This document shows, one piece after another, positions 48,718 through 62,259 of a stretch of DNA of 64,000 nucleotides. The number at the start of each line of letters is the position of its first letter. Position 1 is the first letter of the stretch. Made by a program: the position numbers and the translations under genes. Under the pieces are notes generated by a model, which saw only the letters and a list, made by a program, of their open reading frames with translations, was not told the origin of the DNA and searched no databases. The stretch comes from Rhizophagus irregularis (lineage: Eukaryota; Glomeromycota; Glomeromycetes; Glomerales; Glomeraceae), in assembly GCF_026210795.1 (NCBI RefSeq), contig NC_089436.1:4092001-4156000 (forward strand), read 5' to 3'.

Positions 48718-50193
48718 TTATTTCCTTTTGATTTGGAATACTTCATAATCTTCCATAGAAAATGGATCCTTGGTTTCTCTTATATTTTTTTCATAACTAC
48801 TAGTCCATTCACACGTAATGTAATTGTAATCCACAGATTCACTAGAAGCACATATAACAATGCCACTACCAAAACATGGACCATATTCTATGCTATAAAG
48901 TAATGCATATTCCGCATATTTTACATTACTAATAATTGTATCCTCAGTATTCTTATTTTTAAAAGAAAAAATAAAAGTTTCTTTAGTTTCAGCCCATTCG
49001 CCATAAGATTCCCATTTTAAGGGATTATAGCCACCAATAATTTCTTCTGTTCCTTTTATTTTAATAAAAGTAGCAGTATTATGTTTTCCATCACATAACT
49101 CATGGAATTTTTTAGGTGTAAAACCATCTCGGCTTCCTCTTAATAACAATTCAAATTTATAATCAAATTTGCTTTTAGCTGTTTTATCAATTCGACTTGT
49201 AATAGTTGAAACAATACTAGAATCAACTATCTGTGAATCAATAATTTGTTCAGTAGAGATTATTTTTCTAGGACGGTAAATGTTATAAATTGATTTACTA
49301 TCGGGATCCAAATAAAAATTTAATAAATCTTCATAGAGTCGATTATTTAAGAGTTTTTGATATGGTCGAACTTTATGTGAAAATTCTTTAGATGATAAAT
49401 GAAAAAATCTAATTGAAAGCAAAAAATTTTGTAAAGTAGTATGCATTTTCTCGAAATCATCATCCGTCCAAGTAATAGGATCTGGAATTAGAGTTGGATT
49501 TTGCGCAAGTCCCCATTTTAAAACATGTTCCCATACTTCAACCTCTTTCATTTGTAAATCATCACTCTTAACGAGTGAAATTAAAGAGTTTTCAGAAAGT
49601 GAAGTAAAATCGAATGATTTAAATATTTCTTCAGGCGATTGAATCATTAAATTTGTACAAAATTCTTGAAGTTCTAATAAATTATTAGATTGTGAACTTA
49701 TTTGTTGAGTGAATCCAAAATGTTGTTTCATCCACTCAGACTTATTTTCGATTAAATATTTTTGTAAATAATTAACTAGTTCTTGAAGACAAAGTTCATC
49801 TGCAGCTACCAAAATTTTAAGATAGTCTAAAGTGTCTTGACCGTTCAACGAAAGAATACCGCCATAAATATATCTACAATAAAACAAGTGTTTAATAAAT
49901 ATTGGAAATTAAACTACAGAATATATTGAATTTATACTTACTCTAAAACAAACTGAAATATTTCTGGTGATATATTTGGTATTTTAATATGAACTAAGTT
50001 GTAGTCATTCTTTTTATTGGAAGTCAAATTTCGTCGTAAGTATGGAGAACGGTAACACAAAATGTTCATATGAGCACGAAATATTTTTACGTCAGGATCT
50101 TCACCGACTTCAATTGTAACATCATAATATTCATCATCTTTTAATAATTCAATATAATTTTGACTTAATTTTGAAAAAAAATTGGGTAGACAT
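48718..50193 (-). pseudogene. BTB-BACK-TLDc domain protein 2, start-proximal frameshift
   Basis: Exons complement(48718-49873 and 49942-50193), same intron position as copies 1 and 3. BTB, BACK and TLDc are all readable (FELLLRGSRDGF, GGYNPLKW, EDYEVFQIKRK). The A-run at 50174-50181 has eight A on the plus strand where copy 1 has seven. This puts the expected start codon (50191-50193) one base out of frame. The rest of exon 1 is open. Either the gene is broken, the run is miscounted, or translation starts at the internal Met of AHMNILC, which would delete half of the BTB domain. Confidence 0.8.
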
Positions 50194-50270
50194 TTTTAAA
50201 AAATGAATAAAAAAAAAAAAAAAAGTTTAGGACAAAATACTTTATAACATGTATTAATTTTTCGGATGTG

Positions 50271-50350
50271 TCAGTGCGTTACGGCCGTTACGCCACATGC
50301 ATGCAACGTTTTACATTAGTGACGTCAACAACTATCAGCTGGTTAGCTGG
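50271..50350 (-). promoter_or_regulatory. Conserved upstream block of BTB-TLDc gene 2
   Basis: It contains TTACGCCACATGCAT (50288-50302), a full palindromic TGACGTCA (50320-50327, CRE consensus) and ATCAGCTGGTTAGCTGG, in the order seen upstream of gene 1. bZIP proteins are the usual binders of TGACGTCA in fungi. Confidence 0.45.
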
Positions 50351-52432
50351 ATGCGCAGCTAAATATTATAGCAATTTTAACATTTAATTATAACTATACA
50401 TTATACATAATAAAAAATATATATATTTTAATACAAAAAATATATATAGGTGATATTACAAAGCAAAATAAAATGTAATAAATATTTCAATTAATAATTT
50501 CAGTTTGTTGAATTACTCCAACGTTATAGTAGTATATTTTATTAAAATTTAGCTATCGCTGTTTCCAATATTTTAAGAAGTTTACTAATAAATTGGAAAT
50601 ATTTGATAATAATGATAATATTTTGAAATTATTATTAGTTACTACCATCATTCTAAACATTTTATTTTAAATTTCTTAAGACAACGTAATATAATGCGAA
50701 AGATGCGAATTTATAAGGAACATTATTCACTAACGAAGAAATTGTACGGAAAAGGTTAGTTCTCTAAAATTTTTATCAATTTTTACACTTTCCGGATTTG
50801 AAGAATTTTTTACAACAATTATTGTTCAATCAATTGTAGCCAATTAAATTCTTTATTTTAGCTCTTTTATAAAATTAAGAAATCCTGTTTTTGGTTCAGA
50901 CAGTAACAAAAGATTTTAGATTTATGTTTCCTGGATATTAAAATATCACACATCAGGCACAGGAACTGGGACCAATAAATATTAATTGACTAGGTTCTTT
51001 AAAAAACAAAATAACTATCAAAATAGTTAGGCATAAAAAACAATGTTCAGCCTACGATGAACTGATCTTAAGGTAAAAATCTTGAGGATAATGTTGATGT
51101 ACGTTAAATATGTTACGTAAAAAGGTTTGAATAAAGTTTATTTAAAGCATTATCACGAGTTTCCATTAAAAAAAATTTTTATTATAAGCAAATTGCATTG
51201 TGCGACGTTTCAATGTACGTCTGACAATTAATATATGAAATTTTAATTCTTACATTTTTTAAACTAATTTATTTTTTATTTTTATAATAAAAAATGGCTT
51301 GCCAACTTACATCTGACTGTTTAAATAATATACTCATTCATGTTTGTTAGTTAGTAATCATCGTAAAGTTTCTATTAGAATTTATGACGAAATATTTGAA
51401 TTTTATGAGTTATGTAAAAATGAAATTTTTATTCCAACGCTCACTTCTATTTAATTATGTAGCATTTTGCATAATTCCTTCAATCGATAATGTCCCTGGA
51501 GATGCGAAAAAGTAAATTTGTAACTATAATCATTATCAATATCGTAATAATTTTTATATTGTATCCCAAATTGTCTTTCAATTTTATTATTTAAAACGAG
51601 TTAAATGAATTAATTTCTTTACAGAAAAATTTGAAAAGTTAACTTTAATAAATTTTTATGTTGGGATTATAAGAAAAATTTGAAAATAATTAAAATATAT
51701 GTAATTAAATTTAATATATATTGTTTAATTAACTATTAATATATTTAAATAATAATATTTATTAATGCTTTTTTCATTTCTTGTACTTCTTGTATTCATA
51801 ATTCTCTCATAAATTATTTTTCATTTATGTTAGTTTAATAAATTGATTAATTTTATTAAACTATGTATTGAAATTATTTTTTTACGAAATTATTTTTGTG
51901 AAATATTTTTTTTTTTTAAAAAAAAGAAAAATTATTACAATTAAGCTAATTTTATTTTACAATACGATATCAATCTATATGAGTTTGTGGAAAAGATTTG
52001 TATTTCAATTACTTTAAAACAATTCAAAATTCCTAAATTCTCTCTTTGGATAAATATTCTAAAATACATTGAATATAATAGATTTCTTAAAGTTTAGCCT
52101 TCAATTACGTCAATAAATTATATTACCTACCATGATTTTTTCACTTGTTATTTGCCTTTCGTTAATTACTATATTTAGTTAAACTTTATTTATTTTATTT
52201 GTCATTTAATCTTACCTATGCCAAAATTGAATAAATTTAATTGCCGATCAGGATTGTTGTGTTTCACATGGTATTTTAACTAGTCTTTTTTGATAATTTT
52301 GTTGCCGATCTTGAAATCAATTGCAACATAAAATAACGTTTCAGTCGTTTCACCTCATTATTTTTTTTTTGTAATTTTTACATACGAATTAATAACATAT
52401 TTTTTATTTAATAAATTATATTTTTTATTAAA
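50351..52432. other. Intergenic stretch with gene remnants
   Basis: Mostly AT-rich and non-coding. A short open segment MRKMRIYKEHYSLTKKLYGK starts at 50694 and ends at a GT. I cannot assign it. The F-box remnant is listed separately. Confidence 0.3.
51294..51515 (+). pseudogene. F-box protein gene remnant
   Basis: MACQLTSDCLNNILIHV resembles the start of the F-box proteins common in these fungi. After a stop and a gap it continues with IRIYDEIFEFYELCKNEIFIPTLTS, and in another frame with FCIIPSIDNVPGDAKK. The F-box core is mostly missing. Identification is by resemblance only. Confidence 0.4.
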
Positions 52433-54064
52433 ATGGATGAAATTAAATTAAGTGATGATGTATTTGAACAAATAAAAGACTTCACATTTTGGAATTTGAC
52501 TAAAAAAACTGAAATAGTTAATTGATAAACTAATAACAGACAAAGAATTAAAAGAACGTTATAAAATAAATGGTTTATGTAAACATTGTAAACAGCCTAA
52601 TACTGATCGATATTCTTATTGTCAGCCATGTTATACTAAAAATTTTCAACAAAATTTCAAAAATTGGACAAGTGGAAATCATGACGTTGATGAATTTATT
52701 CAAAAAGCACAATTAAAAGTTGAAAAATTCAAAAGTGTTATAGAATGGATTGAATTTGATAAATTTGAATATGTTGAATATTTAGCAAAAGGGGGATTTT
52801 GAACTACTTTCAAGCAGTTTGGAAAGATGGATATATTGATGATTGGGATTATGTCAATAATCAATGGAAAAGAATTGGTGAAACAAAAGTTGCTTTAAAA
52901 TGTTTACATAACTCACAAAACATTACAACAGATTTTTTAAATGAAGTAAGATGTTTTCTTATAAATCTTCATTAGCCTTTATAAATGTTAAACTAACTAT
53001 AATTTCTTTTAAGATTGAATCTAATATTATAGTATGTAAACTTTCAAGTGGTCATGTAGTTCGTTGTTTTGGAATTACCAAAGATCCAAAAACAAATGAC
53101 TTTATAATGGTGATGAAGTTAATAAATGGTAGTTTAAGACAATATTTAAGTAATAATTTCATTTCACTGAGTTGGAAGAAAAAATTGGGGTATTTAATTG
53201 ATATTGCACATGTTCTTAGAGATATTCATAATAAAGGATTAATTCATCGTGATTTTCATTGTGAAAATATATTAAGCGATTTTAATACAATTGTTTATAT
53301 TGCTGATTTGGGTTTATATCAACCGGCAAATGTCAAATCCTCTCAAAATAGTAATAAAAAAATATATGGAATATTACCTTATGTAGCTCCAGAAGTTTTA
53401 AGAGGAAAAGAATATACTCAATCAAGTGATATTTATGGATTCGGAATTATTGCATATAAAATTTGTACAGTATTATGATATAGCTCATGATAATTTCTTA
53501 GCATTGAAAATTTGTAAGGGTTTGAGGCCAAAGTCTAATTATAAAATTCCTCAATTAATTTTTGATCTTATTAATCAATGTTGGGATGCTGCTCCTTTAA
53601 AACGACCTAAAGCAGATGAATTACTGAAGTTATTAGAGAATTTATATGATGATATTATTGATAATGTTGAAGGTTTTGTGATCATTAAGCAAATTAAAGA
53701 AACAGATGAAATTAATAAAAAATCATCATTTTCAATACCGTCATCATCTACTAGTAGTACTCTCATATACTATATGACACATCCTCAAGCAATTTATACA
53801 AGTAGACTTTTAGATTTTAAAAATCTTCCCGAACCGAAAAATGCAGATAATGATGACTTAGAATATTCAGGTAATTTTAATTCAAAATAATTATTCAAAT
53901 CTAATCTATTTGTAAATAATAATTATTCTTTATTTTACAGATTCCTTAAGAATGGATTTTACTAAACTTGATATTAATTCTAAAGGTAATTACTTTTTCA
54001 CGTAACTTTTTTATTAAATTTTAATTAAACTATGTTTTTTTTTATTATAGATGAAAGAAATTAA
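52433..54064 (+). pseudogene. TKL-type protein kinase 3, pseudogene
   Basis: Exons 52433-52945, 53014-53870, 53941-53985, 54051-54064. The N-terminus has CxxC pairs (CKHC...CQPC) followed by NFKNWTSGN, all in one ordinary exon with no micro-exon array. Kinase marks: AKGGF, VALK, LIHRDFHCEN (canonical HRD), ADLGL, VAPEVLRG. Defects: a frameshift and stop near 52515-52524, a disrupted Gly loop at 52796-52803, and a small deletion near 53472 that shifts the frame between the alpha-F region and YYDIAHDNFLALKIC. It is a useful in-window comparator for the N-terminus that the arrays of kinases 1 and 2 replace. Confidence 0.85.
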
Positions 54065-55639
54065 ATCCATTTTACTTTGAAGAAAATATTTAGTATATTA
54101 AAAAAAACATTACGGATATATTTTATTTTAAATTTAAGGATAATTGTTAATTTTATTCTGGGACATTTCATGGTAATAAGGCTCATATTTATCAATTTAA
54201 AAAAAATTGAAGATTAGCATTATAATAAATTTATAAATTATGTTTTTATTTGATCATATTAAATATCTAAAATCAATAATAAATAAATCATTAACTAACT
54301 TTAAGTTTACTGTAAAAATTACTTTTCAATTATACCTTATTGCAGTAAAATAGATAAAATAAACCACTAAAAGTTCAATATATTAAATATGACTTGAAAA
54401 GATATACCATGTGTACATTGTATTAGGTATGATTCTTTTGCATTATATAAATTGTGAAATGAAAAATTATTCTTTATAAATATTCATTACATAGTAATTG
54501 AAAACATAAAAAGAGGTTAAAATATTTTGAAGTTAATAATTTTTCAAAAATTTGATCATTCTATTTTTACCTTGTCCTTTTACTCGCTATATAAGTGAAA
54601 TACAAAAATGAATATAACGAATGTAATAGTAATAAATCTAGTAATCTCGAAGAATTTGAATAAATTTTATGTTAGCTAATAAAGAACTTTTAATGGATCT
54701 ATAAATAAAATTTACATATTGTTATTTATTTTTTTAAAAAAAAATATATATACACGTACATAAAATATAACCAAAAAATTTATTAAAGCTGACTTTCGTT
54801 TCTGGAAACTTCTATTAACTGGTTTACTTCATTTCTTAAATGCTTTTAAAGGTTGATTATTCCATTAATTAGTAAATATGTATAATTAATTTTTTTTATT
54901 TCAAAAAAAAAATATTTATTAAAATTAAAATAAGTTACGTACCATCCTAACTATCATATTCCTTATATTTATTTTTTAATTATCATAAATTTTTTCTGCA
55001 ATATATGGAACTATTGGTGAATAATCACATAATATATATTTAAATTCCACACAAAAATAAACTCTGATGTACATTTTTATATAAATTAAAATATAATTAC
55101 TGAAAAAATGGTTAAAACATCTCTTTTATTTTGAACTTACAGTAAGTGATCTATTTTTTTATATTTATTAATAAAAATAAATTAATAGGCTATTAATATT
55201 GAATGTCTAAAACCAATATTTTCAAAACACCTTTATTAAATGCATATTCACCATAAAAAATCTTTATTTTTACAAAATGATAAATTTCATACATGTAACA
55301 TTGTAACATATTTATTAATCAACAAAACAATTAAATTAGTTTTTAACCATAACTTTTAGTAAACTACTAACAAAATCAAAGTTCCTCATATACAACTAAT
55401 TAATTATATTCAATCATCTAACATAAATCTTATTGTATTAAAATATGTTCAAATATTTCATTCACAGTATAGAAATATTCTTCATCCAATAATAACCAGG
55501 AAAATATTTCAGATGTGGTCACTCGTACTTCTGCAATTGTTCATCATATCTTCTTTCACATATCAATTTTGTCTTATTTGAAGAATGTGAATTGAGTATA
55601 TTTTATAGTAAATCTTTCAGCCAAAAAAAAAACAATAAA

Positions 55640-56049
55640 ATATAAAAATTAAATCCAGGATAAGTCAGTTTATCATTCTGCCAAAGTATCAGTTTAATTG
55701 GAGAAGGCACATAACTAATTCCTCCTTCAAATCAGTGAAAAACTTGCATTTCAATAAAATTGCTTTTTTGGGTTTAAAGGCTCTCTTTCTTTCTTTATTT
55801 TGCATTGTAGTATTGTACTCATCATCACCTTAACTTTTGTACTCATTTCACTCATGAAAAATCCATCAAATCTGTAAGTATGCCCAAATAAAGTTACCTG
55901 AAAATCTCCATAATTTGAGTGCAATAAGGTAGATCCTCAAGTATTGGGCCTACTTGATTGTACAATCCCCAAATGTCCTATTTCCTTATGTGTTAATCCG
56001 ATCAACTTCATTGCTATTGATTTTGGATTAACTGTACCCACTCACTGTC
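55640..56049 (-). mobile_element. Possible Tc1/mariner-like transposon remnant
   Basis: The minus strand begins GACAGTGAGTGGGTACAG at 56049, similar to Tc1-type ends. About 50 nt later it reads MKLIGLTHKEIGHLGI, like the first helix-turn-helix of a Tc1 transposase. Stops follow and no second end is found. Confidence 0.3.
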
Positions 56050-56788
56050 TTAATTTTTTTTTCATTTTAATATCTAATGCTTATAATACTATAATAAATA
56101 ATGATGAGGATAATTAAGTTTATTGTTTATAAAATATTTAACTTTAAAATTTTAAAAATTATGTGGAAGTTGGGTGATATTGGGAACATCCACCTATGAT
56201 CAACTGATACTTATATATATATTTATTTATTTATTTTGTTAAAAATTGTGGGATAAGGAATAATGATAAAATCGCAGATTTTATAAGTAGATAGTTGATT
56301 TTTTCTAATGCTAATTTTTTTCTTTTTTTAAAATTTGCTTTCTTCTTTTTTATAGTATTGTTTGACTATTAATTCTTTTTTTTTTTAAGAAAAAAAGCAA
56401 TTCAAAAAAATTATTCATTTTTTTTTCTTTAGGTTCAGTTGGAAATCTTATACAAGCATGCTGTAACAAATCAGTAAATACAGGATTTTTACCTTTTTTT
56501 TAATGATAATTGATTATTAATCGATTTTTTTATTTATTTTTAAAAAAACTCATTCTATCATTAATATGTGAATATTCACATGAATATAATATTAGTAAAA
56601 CCAATTAATTTTGCTGATGATCAGGAATCATTAAACCAAAAATGATTAACAAGTAACCAGTTATGACCCTTAAACATATTATTTTGGGCCTAGCCGACTA
56701 AGTCATTTAATGTTCGCGGTCAAATAGCTAGCATTTTTATGTACGTTTGGAATATGTCAGATGGCGGCGTAGCGGTTGGCGCAGCTAC

Positions 56789-56868
56789 CCAATTGCGATT
56801 TACCCACAAAAATGTCACGTGATTTTTCGTGACATTTTTGTAGGGTACGCTGGGTAAATCCCAATTGC
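56789..56868. repeat. Strong hairpin with CACGTG core
   Basis: ACAAAAATGTCACG (56806-56819) pairs perfectly with CGTGACATTTTTGT (56828-56841) across an 8-nt loop. The outer words GATTTACCCA and TGGGTAAATC extend the arms. Could be a miniature inverted-repeat element or a cruciform site upstream of BTB-TLDc gene 3. Confidence 0.6.
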
Positions 56869-57195
56869 TAACGGAGACCTTTTTTTTAATATAAATGTCT
56901 TTATGGAAAAATATAACGAAATTGGCGTATTTTTGCCATGCTGTAAGTTTATTTAAAGTAGGTTGCTTTGAATTCCATTTATAACTAAATTAGTAAAATT
57001 AATTTATTCAATTTTTGAAAAGATCAACAAAGTCGACTCTTTTTCATATGTAAAAGTCAAAAAACGGCACTCAATGACTCAAAAGAGCCTTTACGTAAAC
57101 TTGCAAATTTGGTCACTTCCAAAACGATTATAAATACTGTTCTCCATATTTAAAACCTTAATTTTTTTTTTATTTGTTTTTTTTTTAAAAAAAAA

Positions 57196-58698
57196 ATGTC
57201 TGTAAAATTTTTTTCAAAATTAAGTCAAAATTATATTGAATTATTGAAAGATGATGAATATTATGATGTTACAATTGAAGTTGGCGAAGATCCCGACGTA
57301 AAAATATTTCGTGCTCACATGAATATCTTGTGTCACCGTTCCCCATATTTACGAAGAAGTTTGGCTTCTAATAAAAAGAATAACGACAACTTTTTAGTTC
57401 ATATTAAATTACCAAATATATCATCAGAAATATTTCAATATATTTTAGAGTAAGTTATAAGTTTAATCATATTTAATTTTAATAAGAAATTTTCAATATA
57501 TATTAAATATTTGTTTTATTATAGATATATTTATGGTGGTATTCTTTCGTTGAACGGTCGAGATATTTTAGACTTTCTTAAAATTTTAGCAGCTGCAGAT
57601 GAACTTTGTCTTCAAGAACTAATTGATTATTTACAAAAACATTTAATTGAAAATAAGTCTGAGTGGATAGAACAACATTTTGAGTTTATTCAACAAATAA
57701 GTTCACAATCTAATAATTTATTAGAACTTCATGAACTTTGTACAAATTTAATTATCCAATCTCCTGAAAAAATATTTAAATCATTTGATTTTACTTCACT
57801 TTCTGAAAAGTCTTTAATTTCACTTATTAAAAGGGATGATTTACAAATGAAAGAGGTTGAAGTATGGGAACATGTTTTAAAATGGGGTCTTGCACAAAAT
57901 TCAAATCTAATTCAAGATTCTAATACTTGGACAGATGATGATTTTAAGAAAATGAAAGCTACTTTACAAAATTGTATACCTTTAATCAGATTTTTTTGTT
58001 TATCATCTAAAGAATTTACACATAAAGTTCGACCATATCAAAAACTTTTAAATAATCAACTCTATGAAGATTTATTGAATTCTTATTTAGATCCCGATAG
58101 TGTATCAACCTATAACATTCTACGTCCTAGAAAAATAATCTCGACTGAAAGTACCGCTCGAATTATTGATTCACAGATAGTTGATTCTAGTATTGTTTCA
58201 ACTATTTTAAGTCGAATTGATAAAACAGCTAAAAGCAAATTTGAATATAAATTTGAATTATTATTAAGAGGAAGTCGAGATGGATTTACTCCTAAAAAAT
58301 TTCATGAATTATGTGATGGTAAATCTAAAACTCTTACTTTTATTAAAATAAAAGGAACAGAGGAAGTTGTTGGCGGATACAATCCTTTAACATGGGAATC
58401 TTCTGAATCTTCTGGTGAATGGGGTGAAACCAAAGAAAGTTTTATTTTTTCTTTTAAAAATAAGAATATTAAAAATGCAATTATTAGTAATGTAAAAAAA
58501 ACAGAATGTGCAATATTATATAATAGTATAGGTGGTCCCCTTTTTGGTAGTGACATTATCGTAAAGGCTTCTAGCGAATCTGCGGTTTACGATATTATTT
58601 GGTGTAGAAAGCTTTATTATGAAAAAAAGATAAGAGAAACCACGGATCCATTTTTTATAGAAGATTATGAAGTATTTCAAATCAAAAGAGATAATTAG
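57196..58698 (+). CDS. BTB-BACK-TLDc domain protein 3
   Basis: Exons 57196-57449 and 57525-58698 give 475 residues with no defect. Domains and intron position match copy 1: BTB (YYDVTIEVGEDPDVKIFRAHMNILC), BACK (DDLQMKEVEVWEHVLKWGLAQN), TLDc (FELLLRGSRDGF, GGYNPLTW, EDYEVFQIKRDN). It is the only one of the three similar copies on the plus strand, and its upstream region lacks the TTACGCCACATGCAT block shared by copies 1 and 2, so it may be regulated differently. Likely a Cul3-type adaptor by family logic; not shown here. Confidence 0.9.
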
Positions 58699-60537
58699 AG
58701 TATCTCTACATTAGGTGATATATATTCGAAACAGGAAAAGCGTTTTAATTACTTGTTAATTTTAAATTATATTTAAATATTATAAAGATGTGTCAATTAC
58801 GCCAAATTTCTATCTTATTTGTATGTTGTGTCGACATTATATTTTATTTAATAAATTGTTTTTAAATTTTAAATTGATCTTATGACATTAGAAAAATTTT
58901 ATGTTAATGCTTTAATTTCATATCACAATTCACAAATGTTTAATTTTTGTACTTTTCTATTTATACATTATTATAATACTAAAATATATTCTCCTATTTT
59001 GCGTAACAATTAAAATTACATTACTAATATTTACAGCCGAATGTGACTTATTATTAGTCTAAAGCCTGTATAAACTGAATTAATTTTATAGTTGATCATG
59101 AAAATTGTCTAATAGTGGAAAGATAAACATTTATTAGTTATGGCCTACAATTTATTTACAACTGGAAAAGCGTAAACAATATATATTAAACTGCAAAATG
59201 AAAATTATAAATATTAAAAAAAATCTCAAAGCAAAAACTTTCTTATGAATAAAATTAATAATTTTATTAATAATTACAAACTATGGTATGAATAGAGTTC
59301 GGTTTAAAACATTATGTTAATATGTCTTTAAATTTAAAAGTCGAAATTTTATGTATAAACGCCATTCAATATTTACTAATTAAATAATAAAATATTTCCA
59401 GGCAAAATTGTTAAAAAGATTAAATTAATCATAAGATTGTGCGGTAAATGATAATTCTAAAGATATAAACTATTGCATGTTCAAAGAAATGCGACGATAA
59501 TCATGTGATGCGATTTTTATCCGCGAAGTTACGTCATTGAGAATTTAGAGAATTTAATTGAACGTGACTTAAAAAATGAATTACATAGATTTCGTGTTTT
59601 GATTTCTGAAATTTTACTAGTTGGAGTAAAATAACCAAAGTTTATCAGCATGAACTCCAACAAATCATTTTTCTTATTATTATTATAGATTTCTTGAGGT
59701 CAATATCATTATTCGTTCAATATTGAACTGATTGATTGGTGCAATTCGGTGGTTTTTAAGCAGAGAAAGTTTGAAACATGTTTCGATGACATCACATCCT
59801 TACTTTCTTTCTACACGGAAAAAGGTGATAAAATAAATTTATCTGAATCAAGTGGTTTGATTAAATCCTGAAAGTATAAATTAACCAAAAAAGCTTAATT
59901 TATCAGGCGATTTTACAAAATACGGACAATTTTAACAGTAATTACCATTGTTTCGTATTTAAGCTGCAGCAAGACAAAGGATGTTGCATGGAAGGTTATT
60001 ATTTTTATGTTATAATATATTACGTTATAAAATACCATTAAATAATAAATTGACTTACATTTTAGTATTAACATCGTACAAATAAAACGTGTTGGTTCAC
60101 TGATTGGTTTTTTTGTAAGTAAAAAATGAATCATTTTCTTGGTAGTTTTTGCTTGATAATAAAAATTGAAAGATCAATAATACGAAAACGAAAGAATTTA
60201 CAATGCAATTTTTTATGTTTGTTTACATTTATAATTTTATTTATTAATATATTAGAGTGATTACGTTATCAATTTTGTCAATTTTCTGGTGAATTTGTCT
60301 TAAAGTCATCTCGATTTCATTCACATAAACTTCAATCATTTCAATCATTTAATCATTTAGAAAATACTCACTCAAAATAAGTATGAAATAATAATGTATA
60401 CATTTAATTATCATTATAAACTCAATTATTTACATAATATCATATTGAAAATGAATCTTGCATAAATGCACAAAAATTGTACTAGAAAACGAAATAAAAT
60501 TCTTTTATTCATTTATATAAATTTGATGTTTTTTATT
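58699..60537. other. Intergenic stretch between convergent BTB-TLDc genes 3 and 4
   Basis: AT-rich, no credible gene. Scattered short GC-containing words such as GTTACGTCATTG near 59526 are seen, but no arrangement that can be called regulatory. Confidence 0.4.
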
Positions 60538-62025
60538 TTATTTTTTAATTAGTACTTGAAATACTTCATAATCTTCTACTTCAAAATTTTCTGGGATTCC
60601 TATTTTAGGATAACGTTCTCCATTATCATAATTAGCGTAATACCAAACATTATTTTCACAGTATATGTTGCCCATAGTTGGTCCACGATTAGTGTTACAA
60701 CAAACAGCGTAATTCCTCTTACTAACATAACTCCTTTTTGCGGTAGAAATATCTCTTCCATTTGTAAAATTAAACAAAAAACTGTCTGCTGTAGATTTCC
60801 AAGTCTGACTTTGATCCCAGTCAAGTGGATTATACCCACCAATTAATTGAGTAGAATTTTTAATTTTTGCGATCCAAATAGTAGCTCCTTTATTATCACA
60901 ATTTCTATGAAATGATAAAACATCATTTCCGTCCTGACTTGAGCGATATAATAATTTTAAGTAATAAGGAATAATTTTTCTATTATAATGTGAAGAATCA
61001 TCTTTTCTATCAATCCAAGAAGCAAAAATAGGAATATGGTCTGATTTAATCAAGGTTGAATCAAGTTGATATTTTGGTTTTCTCGGTGTCAGATGAGATT
61101 TAGGTTTCATATCGGGAACTATATGAAATTCTAAAAGATTATGAATTAAATCTTGTGGTAAGACATCCTTATAACAATAAACTTTATAAAAGAAATCTGT
61201 AGGTTCAATATCATAAAATCGAATTAAAGGAATAAATCTGTACAATGCCCTTTCAATCTTTGTAATATCTTCTTTATTCCATTTCGATGGTTCATTCTTT
61301 ATATTTTGCTGAGCAAAACACCATTTTAACAAATTCTCCCAAATTTCAATTTCATCCATATCTAAATCATCTCTCTTTAACAATGATTCTAACAAAGGCG
61401 CTTTTAAATCAGTAAAACTATTAGAACTGAATAAAGCTTCAGTTTCTTCACAAATTTTTTCAAGACAAAAATTCCACAAATCTGTAAATGTTTCATGTTG
61501 ATAAACAGTTTCAAGAATTCCAATTGGATTTTGGTATAAAAATTCAGTTTGGTGTTCAATCAAAAATTCTTGAATATGAGAAACCAAAGGATGAATATTG
61601 AGCTCTTCGACTGCTATTAACAATTTCAATACATCAGGACCTTGTAAATTCTTTAATTCAATATTTCCACAATAAATAAACCTAATAAATAATAATATAA
61701 TATTAATTTGACTTTCTTTTTATAACATGAGGTTAATATATATATATGTGTATTATAAACATTATAAATACCTAAGAATAATATTAAACAATTGCGGAGA
61801 AATATTAGGCTTTTTTAAAATAAATTTTCCATCTTTTTTCTCAGCCCATTCATTAGAAAATGCTGAACGAAAATATTGAGACCTAATAGATAAAATATTT
61901 GAATGAGCATGAATTTCCTTAACATATTGTTCTTCACCAGCATAAATAATAACGTCATATCCAATTTCTGTCTCAAAAAGTTTTTCGTAATCATTAGATA
62001 ATTCTGCCCAAAATTTTGAAGACAT
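60538..62025 (-). CDS. BTB-BACK-TLDc domain protein 4 (divergent)
   Basis: Exons complement(60538-61681 and 61772-62025) give 465 residues, with the intron at the same position as in copies 1-3 (after residue 84, phase 2). BTB: GYDVIIYAGEEQYVKEIHAHSNILSIRSQYF. BACK: DDLDMDEIEIWENLLKWCFAQQN. TLDc: KLLYRSSQDG, IGGYNPLDW, VEDYEVFQVLIKK. The sequence is much more diverged than copies 1-3, so this is an older branch of the family. Intact. Confidence 0.9.
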
Positions 62026-62259
62026 TGTTATTAATTTTTAATATTACTAATTCATAAGAATAAGCAAAAATGCCGAAAAAAATTTAAGTTTGAAGTGCAA
62101 ACCCTTTTATATTTGTTTTTATGATGATCAATTTCTATAACCGGAAACATAGCGAGATGAACTCTTCCGGACGATCTTTCGGACCAAATTTTTTACGAAA
62201 GAAAAATTTTATTTTATTAAAACAAAACATATAATAATACACAAATACACATATTAAAT
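62026..62259. other. Region between BTB-TLDc gene 4 and the LINE ORF1
   Basis: An inverted CTTCCGGACGATC / GATCTTTCGGACC-like pair lies near 62164-62187. The segment may contain the promoter of gene 4 and the 5' UTR of the LINE. Nothing else is seen. Confidence 0.3.

Larger units (their letters stand above)
54065..57195. other. Intergenic stretch with decayed remnants
   Basis: AT-rich. On the minus strand at about 55434-55560 a short open run reads VRVTTSEIFSWLLLDEEY and may be a coding remnant of unknown type. The possible Tc1/mariner remnant and the hairpin are listed separately. No intact gene. Confidence 0.3.
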
